From Blasia pusilla (Eukaryota; Marchantiophyta; Marchantiopsida; Blasiales), in NCBI GenBank assembly GCA_050084515.1, contig CM114274.1, positions 42,904,001-42,968,000 on the forward strand: a stretch of DNA of 64,000 nucleotides, written 5' to 3'. Position 1 is the first letter of the stretch; each line of letters starts with the position of its first letter. This document shows, in pieces, positions 55,827 through 64,000 of the stretch. A program made the position numbers and the translations under genes. The notes beneath the pieces are model-generated. The model searched no databases, was not told where the DNA came from, and was given only the letters and a program-made list of their open reading frames with translations.

Positions 55827-56662
55827 GGAGTGGACTCTAGTATGGAGGACCACATAACATCTTACTCTAGTCAGAGGGTAGATGGCCAGCCTTCAGATCC
55901 TAAGGTTGGAGATGGTGGTACGGATCAGCGTGATATTCATGATGATGCGTTGGTGTTGGAGTTCCTACGGACCAGTAGGGTGCCAGGCATAGTGAGTGCC
56001 AAGGAGCGAGACCGTGTTCTTCAACGTGCTAAGAGGCATCGATTGGAGGGAACATATATTCTACGTGTGTGGAAGGATGGTAGAGTACGGGTAGTGCCGC
56101 ATTTGGCTCAGAGAGAGCGCATTGTGGGACATGCCCATGAGGAGTTGGGACATTTTGGGGTAAAGCGTATGTATAGCTTACTCCTTGGTCAGTATTGGTG
56201 GCGTGGCATGCATACTCAAGTGCAGCAGTTGGTGTCACGTTGTATGGTTTGTGACCATGTGAGGGCATCATTCAATGCCCTTACACCACAGTTACACCCC
56301 TTGCCTATTATGGGGTTGGGTTACCGTTGGAGTGTGGACTTTGCGGGACCGTTATCGTTGACTGTACGACATCATCGATATGTGTTGGTGATGGTGGAGC
56401 ACTTATCCAAGTGGATTGAGTTGGTGGCATTACCTGACAAGGCAAGTAAGGGAACGGCGTACGCGTTTCTTGATAGAGTGCTTAGTCATTTTGGTGCACC
56501 AGCTGAAGTGCTGACCGACCAAGGTACAGAGTTTCAAGGTGAGTTTCAGGTCTTGTGTGACAAGGCGTTGATTGATCATCGGACCACGTCTCGAGATCAT
56601 CCAGAGGCGGATGGTTTGGCTGAGCGTGTGGTTTAGACGGTGAAGAGGGCATTGCGCAAGTA
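55827..56662 (+). pseudogene. Ty3 integrase, truncated after the catalytic core
   Basis: Zinc-binding HHCC part (GHAHEELGHFGVKRMYSLL ... SRCMVCDH), then the catalytic triad: SVDFAGPL, VLTDQGTEFQG and HPEADGLAERVV. A TAG lies at 56,634-56,636. Homology stops at RKYGIHS, where a 34-bp palindrome and the satellite begin. The C-terminal chromodomain or GPY/F region cannot be assessed. Confidence 0.8.
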
Positions 56663-56696
56663 TGGTATACATAGTCCTTGGGGACTATGTATACCA
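56663..56696. repeat. 34-bp perfect inverted repeat at element/satellite junction
   Basis: Arms TGGTATACATAGTCC and GGACTATGTATACCA (15 bp) around TTGG. The right arm belongs to the first satellite unit; the left arm joins the broken integrase. Confidence 0.85.
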
Positions 56697-58860
56697 AATT
56701 TGAACTCAAGATAACATAGTTTCACGAGATGAAAAATGAAAATACCTTCTTTTTATTGAAGGTTTAATGGTTCGGGTCCAAACATGACTTAGTAATTTTT
56801 AAGGTTTTGGTCACAACTCCATTTTTCTTGAAAATTTGCAAAAATTCTAGAGGTATCTTGGGGACCATGTGTGCCAAATTTTAGCTCAATATGACATAAT
56901 TGGAAGTCCTGAAAAAAGAAAAGATCCCATTTTCATTGAAGGTTAAATAGTTCGGGTCCAAAAATGACTTAGTAATTTTTGAGCTTTTGGTCATAACTCC
57001 ATTTTTCTTGAAATTTTAAATATTGCTAGATGCACCTTGGGGACCATATGTACCAAATTTCAACTCCAAGATGACATACTTGGATAAGATGAAAAATGAA
57101 AAGACTCTCTTTTCATAGAAGGTTTAATAGTTCAAGTCCAAAAATGACTAAGTAATTTTTGAGATTTTGGTCATAACTCCATTTTATTTGAAACTTCATA
57201 AGAGTACTAGATGCATCTTGGGGACCATGTGTGCCAAATTTCAGCTCAAGATGACATACTTGGATAAGATGAAAAATGAAATACTCCATTTTCATTGAAG
57301 GTTTAATGGCAAGGGTCCAAAAATGACTTAGCAATTATGGAGCTTTTGGTCACGAATCCATTTTTCTTGAAAATTTTCAAGAATTATAGATGCACATTGG
57401 GGACAATGTGTGCCAAATTTCAACTCAAGACGAGATACTTTGACAAGATGAAAAATGAAAAGACCCCATTTTCATTGAAGGTTTAATGGAGAAGGTCAAA
57501 AAATGACTTAGCAATCAATTATTGAGCTTTTGGTCACAACTTAATTTTGCTTGAAACTTTACAAGAGTTCTAGATGCACCTTGGGGACCATCTGTACCAA
57601 ATTTCATGTCAAGATGACATAGTTGGACAACTTGAAAAATGAAAAGACATTATTTTCATTGAAGGTTTCATAGTTCGTATACAAAAATGACTTAGTAATT
57701 TGTGAGATTTTTTTCCCAACTCCAATTTACTTGAAACTTTGCAAGTGAGATACATGCATCTTGGGGATCATGTGTACCAAATTTCATCTCAAGATGAGAT
57801 AGTTGCACACGATGGAAAATGAAAATACCTTTTGCATTGAAGGTTTAATGGTTCGGGTCCAAAAGAGACTTAGTAACTTGTGAGCTTTTGGTCACAACTC
57901 CATTTTGCTTGATAATTTGCAAGAGTGCTAGATCCATATTGGGGAAGAAAATTTGTAACAAATTTCAAATCAAGATGACACAGTTGCACAAGATGAAAAA
58001 TAAAAAGATATTCTTTTTATTGAAGATTTGGTTCAGGCCCAAAAATGACTTAGTAATTTTTGAGGTTTTGATCACAACTCAATTTTTTCTTGAAATTATA
58101 CAAGAGTGCTAGATGCACCTTGGGGACAATGTGGACCAAATTTCAACTCAATATGACATAGTTTCACAAGATGAAAACTGAAAATATGTTCTTTTCATTG
58201 AAGATTTAATGGTTCAGGTCCAAAATGACTTAGTAATTTTTGAGTTTTTGGACACATCTGTATTTTTATTTAAAAATTTCAAGAGTGCTTGATACACATT
58301 GGGGAACATGTGTACCAAATTCAAACTCAAGATGACATAGTTGCACAAGATGAAAAATGAAAAGACCTTCTTTTCATTGAAGGTTTGAGGGCGCGGGTGC
58401 AAAAATGAGTTAGTAATTTGTGAATTTTGTTTCACAACTCCACTTTGCTTGAAACTTTTCAAGAGTGATAGATAAACCTTGGGGACCATGTGTACCAAAT
58501 TTCAACTCAAGATGACATAGTTGTACAAGATGAAAAATTAAAAGACCTTCTTTTTATGAAAGGTTTAATGGTTTGAGTCCAAAAATGACTTAGTAATTTT
58601 TGAGCTTTTGGTCAAAACTCAAATTCAGTTGAAAAGTTGCAAGAGTGCTAGATATACATTGGGGACTATGTGTACCAAATTTCAAGTGAAGATGATATAG
58701 TTACACAAGATGAAAAATGAAAAGACCTTTTTTTTTCATTGAAGGTTGAAGGGCGTGAGTTCAAAAAATGAATTAGAAATTTTTGAGCTTTTGGTCACAA
58801 ATCCATTTTGCATTAAACTTTTCAAGAGAGATAATGTGGATAATGCGTACCAAATTTTTA
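56678..58860 (+). repeat. 180-bp satellite array, about 12 units
   Basis: The landmark TTGGGGAC...TACCAAATTTCAACTC recurs at about 56,679, 56,858, 57,038, 57,217, 57,397, 57,580, 57,760, 57,938, 58,118, 58,298, 58,479, 58,660 and 58,838. Intervals are 178-183 bp. The units are AT-rich, diverged from each other and without shared open frame. The unit length is in the range of plant centromeric satellites. Confidence 0.9.
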
Positions 58861-59340
58861 AAATTAAATTAAATCTCAAAATTTAAGTATAATTTGTGGT
58901 TTTTAAAATCTTAAAAGAATAAGAAATTTTCACTTTTAAATAAGATCTATGTCCCCTAAATAATTTCAATCCTCCATAAGAAGTTCAAAAAATAACTATT
59001 CTTCCTCTTCCACTCTTCCCAACCAAATAATATTCATCAAATTCATTTTCCTTTCCCAAAATATCACATGTGAATTAGTACGATAAATTATTTTTTAAAT
59101 CACATTATTCATTTAAAATTTTAAATATAATTTATTTTCTATAATCTCAAAAGAGTAATTACATTTCACTCTATTGGATTCTCAACATCCACTTCTCTGA
59201 GCATCATTAATCTGATCGGCCATCTTATATGAGGAGAAGCCTAGATTGATGGTTCCAACTTAGACGTCGAAGGAGTCATAGTAATGATGTAGGTGGTTTA
59301 TGGATTAGCGTTACTAGGATTATCTAACCCAAAATTTTTC
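58861..59340. other. AT-rich stretch, nothing recognised
   Basis: TTAAAATTTAAAT-type sequence with no coding signal. Similar composition resumes beyond 62,940. Confidence 0.5.
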
Positions 59341-59356
59341 TATTAATAAAAAAAAA

Positions 59357-59560
59357 AAAGGTAAGAAATCCTAGTTTCTCAAGTAGTGAAGTAGTCACAA
59401 GCCGCAGCGGTAGCTAATGCTCATATGTCGAGTTTTCTCCATATTTAGGTTCTATCAAAGCTCTTTTGTGAGTGCACGGACGAACTAGGCCACTTTGTAT
59501 CTCCAAGTTGTGTAATATATTTCAGTGATTTCGTCACTTTTTGTATTCTCACACACTCTT
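59357..59560 (+). repeat. LTR-like repeat F, copy 2
   Basis: Begins around TCCTAGTTTCTCAAG and ends TTCTCACAC. It matches 61,397-61,592 along its length and 14,639-14,800 in part. Confidence 0.55.
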
Positions 59561-59739
59561 CTAAGTAATTACACTCCTCGATTCAAATTTAAATGATATC
59601 CTAGTCCCATAAGTAATTTTACCCTTCCATAAAATTCAAACAAAATCAATTCCTTCTCCTTTAAAATTGTATTTCCCTTTCCATAAAATATGAATCAAAG
59701 CACAAGTTGTTTATTTATTTTATTTATCACAAGCTACGG

Positions 59740-60330
59740 CGGGCTACCTCGTGGGCCTGTGGCTCATGGGCGGGCTCCACTGTGAGCTCGCCCATGAGCT
59801 AGCATGCAGGGTACGGCGAGGGCTTACACACGGGTGTAGGTTTTTGGTGAAAATCGGTACATTTCCGGTCTGTACAAATCCGGATGGTAGTTTTCAAATT
59901 TTTCTTCATTTTGGTTGGCTAAACAGATACAATTACAAAGGGAACCTCCTTGTACCTTTGGTTTTTGGTTGATAATTGAAAAATTGAATCGATAATTTAT
60001 AAATTTTTTGGCTAGCTCTACATGTAACTCTGGTTCTTGCCGGACATTGGGCTCACGTGCCACGGCGTGGGCTGGGCGCTAGCCTTAGATCCCGCATGGA
60101 GGATGGGCGCGGGCCTTGAAGCCCACACGCGGACTAGAGCTTGACGCGACGAATTGGGAGGGCCTGAGGCGGCCCGATCTAAAAATGGGCGTTGGGTGTT
60201 ATGCACAATGGCCGAGCAAGGGAAGAATGCTCGGGGGTGTAGGCTCGGTTGTGGGCTACGGGCATGCGGACCCATGGAGCCCGCACCCGGGCCCGCACGG
60301 ATATGTCCGTCCTCGCGACGGACATAATTC
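59740..60330 (+). repeat. GC-rich repetitive block
   Basis: Clusters of GGGCTC, GGCGGGCT and GCCCGCAC recur, related in composition and phrase to 45,490-45,890. It includes ATGTCCGTCC..GACGGACAT (60,302-60,325), a near-perfect inverted repeat. No gene supported. Confidence 0.4.
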
Positions 60331-61060
60331 TGCGGATACGGACTTTGTCCTCGTGCAACCTTACTTCCTACACTCTCTCTTTTTATACTACTCCTACATG
60401 CTCCTTTTCTCAAGATGTGAAAAGGTTTCTACTCAGCTTCCTACCTATTCGATTATCCATGCCTAACTAGATCAATGATTCTCCTTCTTCCAACTCCATG
60501 ATCCCTTCTTATCTGCCTCCCGAGCTAGTCCCTACAAATCTAACTTCTACAGATTCAGGCGGTCACGCTTGTACCTCTACCTACTCTAACTTATCTACTT
60601 CTCTAACTAGCTGTCTTTCCCAAGAATGTCTTCGTCAAGATGTCTTTGCAAAGATATCTTCACGAAGTACTATTTCAAGAAGTCGTGTTCAAAGGTCTTT
60701 GTTCCTCATAGTTTGCACAGTCCTCACAAAGTACTTTTGTCTTTGTCTTCAACTGCAGTCTTCTAAAAGGATCTTCATACAAAGATCTTTGTAAAAGGTC
60801 TTCTTCTTCATACCCTAGTCTAAGGAAACATACATTGTCTAAATAGAGACTCTTCATGAAGAATCTTTTTTTGGAGAATGTACGACTTCGTCTTTGTTCC
60901 TAATAAAGTCTTCTTCTTCCTTCCTCACAATGTCTTCCTCTTCGTTCCCAACTATGTCTTCATCTTTGCTCCCAAAAATATCTTTGTGAAGACTTGAAAA
61001 CTCTCTTCGTTGCTTCTTTGGAAGAGTTATGTCTTCACAAAGACTAGTTTTACAGTTGAG
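60331..61060. other. CTTTGTCTTC-rich stretch
   Basis: Low-complexity pyrimidine-rich DNA, the antisense counterpart of the GA-rich stretch near 44,000. No gene seen. Confidence 0.4.
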
Positions 61061-61068
61061 AGAAGGAT

Positions 61069-61385
61069 TTTGGGCTGAAGTTGTTAATACTATCGTTTAC
61101 ATTCTCAATAGAAATGCTACCAAATTAGTTCAAGGCATAACTCCTCATCAAGCATACTCAAGTGAGGTACCATAAATCCAACACTTCAAGACTTTTGGTA
61201 GCCAATGCTTTGTACATGTTCCTGATGTATCCATGACCAAGCTGGAGTCTAAGAGCAGAAAGTGCATCTTGATGGGATACAATGACAAGTCTAAAGCTTA
61301 TCGCCTATGGTGTTAAAGGCAAAGAAGATGCTTGTGAGTCGTGATGTGGTTTTCTAGGAACAACCTCGTCAAGTGGCAAATCGAA
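61069..61385 (+). pseudogene. Ty1/copia integrase C-terminal fragment
   Basis: FWAEVVNTIVYILNRNATK, ITPHQAYSSEVP, HFKTFGSQCFVHVPD, KCILMGYNDKSKAYRLW and VMWF follow the usual copia integrase order (WAEAV, LNR, TP-x-E, FG-x-x-x-VH, GY-x-x-x-KAYR). Stops follow SSEVP and RLWC. Only about 105 codons remain, followed directly by repeat F, which may be the element's LTR part. Confidence 0.75.
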
Positions 61386-61396
61386 GCAAGAAAAAT

Positions 61397-61592
61397 AGGT
61401 AAAAAAACCCTACTTTCCCAAGTTATGAAATAGTCAAGAGCCGGAGCAGTGCATTCTTGTGTGGAGAGTTATCTCCATGTTCAGGTTCCATGGAAGCTCT
61501 TCTTTGAGCATACGGATGGATTATGTTACTTTATATCTCCAAGATTTGTAACATATTTTAATGATTTCATCACATTCTATTTTCTCACAGAA
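61397..61592 (+). repeat. LTR-like repeat F, copy 3
   Basis: Same sequence as 59,357-59,560 with substitutions; ends TTTTCTCACAG. It lies right after the copia fragment. Confidence 0.55.
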
Positions 61593-62082
61593 AGAGATTG
61601 ATATGATCTTATTTCAACCTATCGACCTATTATGGTCGTGTGCTCTATGCGAAGCATGGGACAATGTAGTGGATCCAATTGCTGCCAACTATACTTCTTT
61701 CATGTTGGCACTAACACCTCTCAATCCAAACAAACAACAACAATACATGCTTGATTGGATGAAGATAATCGTTGTAGCTGAAGGAAGGGCCTTCATGCCA
61801 AAAAATTGGCCCAAATTCATGATTTGCTTCAACCCCATTGCGATAGAAGGTTGCTATATGACAAGCACATATAAAGCTTATTATTGGCATCCATACTATC
61901 TTGAAAAGGACATATTACTATCACATAGATATACAACTTGTAGACAACCTTGGTTAGAAAGACTCTATCACCTTTTTGGCATATCTTTCCGTAGGGCTCA
62001 TAGTAATGCACCATCTTGTACTTGCAAGCGAACCCAAGAGGAAGATAATTTCACTTTCAATTTGGGACATGGTAGTCCCTGA
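61561..62082 (+). CDS. Unrecognised ORF of 173 codons
   Basis: ATG at 61,561 overlaps the end of repeat F; an alternative ATG is at 61,600. Contains LLWSCALCEAWDNVVDP, YMLDWMKIIVVAEGRAF and YYWHPYYLEKDILLSHRY. I know no family with this pattern. The length suggests a real or formerly real exon. Codons are AT-rich like the neighbourhood. Confidence 0.3.
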   Translation: MISSHSIFSQKEIDMILFQPIDLLWSCALCEAWDNVVDPIAANYTSFMLALTPLNPNKQQQYMLDWMKIIVVAEGRAFMPKNWPKFMICFNPIAIEGCYMTSTYKAYYWHPYYLEKDILLSHRYTTCRQPWLERLYHLFGISFRRAHSNAPSCTCKRTQEEDNFTFNLGHGSP

Positions 62083-64000
62083 TCCAATTATAACCATGAA
62101 GTGAGCATAGATGGGGTGGTTCACGGAGAAATCCCAATTCAAGAAAGAATTGATTAGACAATGCGATTGTGGCTCATCCGCTTCATTGATATGTATGATC
62201 AAGAAGAGCTTATTCACGAACTCGCCATAAATCTCCAAAATTGAGAGGCTCAAAACTTCTTTTTTACGTAGGGGTTAAATCCACAAGAAGTTTCAGATCT
62301 TGTCAACACAATCCGACAACTTGACAAGTTATCAAGTTGTGTTGAGCTCAATGTCCAAAACGATCATCGACATCCATTGGTGGATGATCTTGTCTTGAGG
62401 AGGTTCGAATTGATTTTGCTATCTTTCTTATTGTAAGATTTTCCTCAAAGGATTGAAGGGGGCTATCCGCGAACATACCATTACCCTCCTCAGATGCAGC
62501 AAGAACTCTTTGGATTCTTTGAGAGAGATTGGGAGATGTTTTCAACACAACCAACACAAGACACATCTGATGGTGAAGCGGAAGTTGTGCTGGAGAGGAC
62601 TATTCCTTGCGAAGGGGGGACCTGCATTACTAGAGCTAGGTGAAGAGTTGGTAAGACCTCTGAGTCGGTGTTACATACATTCGATGATGAATCATATTAG
62701 ATAGAATGAGTTTGTGTTTATATCTCTCTAATATACATAAGGATGAGGTTCCTCTCAATCCACAAGTTATTAGATATCACTCATTTTTGGAAGAAATGAA
62801 TGATTTTTTTCTTGAAAGTGTTTATTTTTACAATCTTATGGACAAATGTCAAATCCCTTTAGGAAAGTTGAATGCATGTTTTTGTATGAAGCTCTATGGA
62901 TGGGGATTTAGAGTTGGAAAGTACTAAGGAATTGGAAGATTAAGAGTTGAATTACTTTCAAAATAGAAATTTCAACTTCATTGATTCCTACTATTTTTGG
63001 CATTTGCTAACTTTAAGGACCTTGAATGCGAAACAATTATGAAAAATGTCCACGAAATGAATTCATGAAACATCTCTAATTTTTCTCTAGAATTATCCTT
63101 GGGTAAGGTGGAAAGTACGATGATGGGAAATATGTGTTTGATTAAAATAAGGATTTATTTATTTATTATTTTTAAATATATTTTCATATTTTATAATATT
63201 TTTAATTTAAATTTTATAAGGAGATGAGATTTTTTATTTTAAAATTTTATTATTGTCCATAAAACTATTCTTAAATTTACCCCATGGGCTTATACTACAC
63301 TAAAAAGTAGAGCGAGGGGAATATTTTAATTCATAAAAAATATCAAAAATTATTTCAATTTTATGAAATAAATTATTTTATTTCATAGATAGGGAATTAA
63401 TAATAAAATAAAGTATAAGAGTATGTCCAAAAAAGAAATATTCTTCAAAAATATGAAAAAAATCTATTTAAACTCTTAGACTAAAATTATGATTGGAAAT
63501 TTTCATTTAAAAAATTCCCATATTTTGAAAAAAACTAAAATTGAAGGGCGTAATTATTTCTAATCTTAGTTTTATGATCTATTTTTTATTTTTCTTAAAA
63601 TTATTGAAATTTTAAGGAATATGAAAGATATTTTTATGATTTCATATTTTCCAATTTTTTTGTACTTCTTAAAGGTCCATTGGAGGGGCATAGTTAATTT
63701 CTAACTAGTCTTTATTAGGTTCTAACCTTATAAAGCCCTTAACAAAAAATTTATCTTCCATAACTAAAATATTGATGAAGAAATTTATTTTCAAAATTTC
63801 TTTAGTTTGAAATCACTTCTTCAATATTATCTCATTATATTATTTCAAATTTATTGATAAATTAAAATTTATTGATGTTATTTTCAACCATGTATGTACT
63901 ATGTATGCTTCTAAAGTGCCTCTTGGAGAATATTACTAATATATTTTCTTCTATAATAAAAATATTTTTTTTAATTGGAGAAATTTTCTTTGAGAATCCT
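62083..64000. other. AT-rich region without supported gene
   Basis: Short frames at 62,453-62,704 and 62,706-62,927 show no recognisable motif. From about 62,940 the sequence is strongly AT-rich, with runs of TTTAAATATA type, and I see no gene. Confidence 0.5.

Larger units (their letters stand above)
50245..56662 (+). mobile_element. Ty3/gypsy retrotransposon with cytosine methyltransferase
   Basis: Order: gag with two zinc knuckles, protease-like domain, C5 cytosine methyltransferase, reverse transcriptase, RNase H, integrase. From 54,171 to 56,660 one frame is maintained, broken only by single stops; frameshifts lie near 50,590, 51,965, 53,945 and 54,240. The integrase is cut at 56,662, where satellite DNA starts, so the 3' LTR is missing. 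Retrotransposons with captured DNMTs are known from charophytes and dinoflagellates. Confidence 0.8.

Noticed and set aside
56482-56709. Antisense ORFs over the Ty3 integrase and across its 3' junction
   Set aside because: They mirror the sense frame and have no recognisable domain.

Overview
The window looks like nuclear DNA of a plant-lineage (streptophyte) eukaryote, made almost entirely of decayed transposable elements. The evidence is spliced genes with GT-AG introns, TATA-box promoters, a SWIM zinc-finger MULE-type transposase, two Ty3/gypsy elements, a Ty1/copia remnant and a 180-bp satellite. I found no bacterial-style operons, no rRNA and no recognisable tRNA. One Ty3 element carries a cytosine methyltransferase between protease and reverse transcriptase. 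Retrotransposons with captured DNMTs have been reported from charophyte algae (and dinoflagellates), so a charophyte or another early-diverging streptophyte is plausible; species cannot be settled here.

Positions 1 to about 29,400 and 33,930 to 43,870 hold several damaged copies of one large DNA transposon, called here the A-B element. It has two divergent genes. Gene B is a MULE-like transposase with a C-terminal SWIM finger. Gene A encodes, in order, a charged coiled coil, a ParB/sulfiredoxin-like domain and a degenerate beta-class N4/N6 DNA methyltransferase-like domain. A shared upstream region lies between them. Behind gene A comes a tail with two conserved exon-like segments (D1, D2) and a roughly 350-bp terminal block (E). 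The outer end of E and the outer end of gene B carry the same sequence in inverted orientation, so they are probably the terminal inverted repeats. Copy 2 (4,717-14,629) keeps both ends. Copy 4 (35,968-43,871) keeps the same order but is rearranged in the middle. The other copies are halves, joined head-to-head or tail-to-tail.

The most unusual signal is a 27-bp near-perfect palindrome (13-bp arms GCAACCCGTCGGA and TCCGACGGGTTGC around one central base). It occurs roughly one hundred times, always in non-coding parts of the A-B element: promoters, introns and tails. It is absent from exons and from the unrelated elements in the window. Upstream of gene A it forms arrays with a 67-bp period; in intron 2 of gene A the period is about 64 bp. 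A transposon with an accessory DNA-interacting-type protein and family-specific motifs accumulated in its own non-coding DNA resembles the VANDAL/VANC anti-silencing systems of Arabidopsis, but with unrelated protein domains and motif.

The rest of the window: 14,640-18,250 holds a broken DUF7869-like transposon gene; 29,404-33,240 an antisense Ty3 element; 43,872-50,200 AT-rich LTR-like and GC-rich repetitive DNA without convincing genes; 50,245-56,662 the DNMT-bearing Ty3 element, broken mainly by C-to-T type stop codons; 56,663-58,860 the 180-bp satellite; 59,340-61,600 LTR-like repeats and a copia integrase piece; and 61,600-64,000 an unrecognised ORF followed by very AT-rich DNA.
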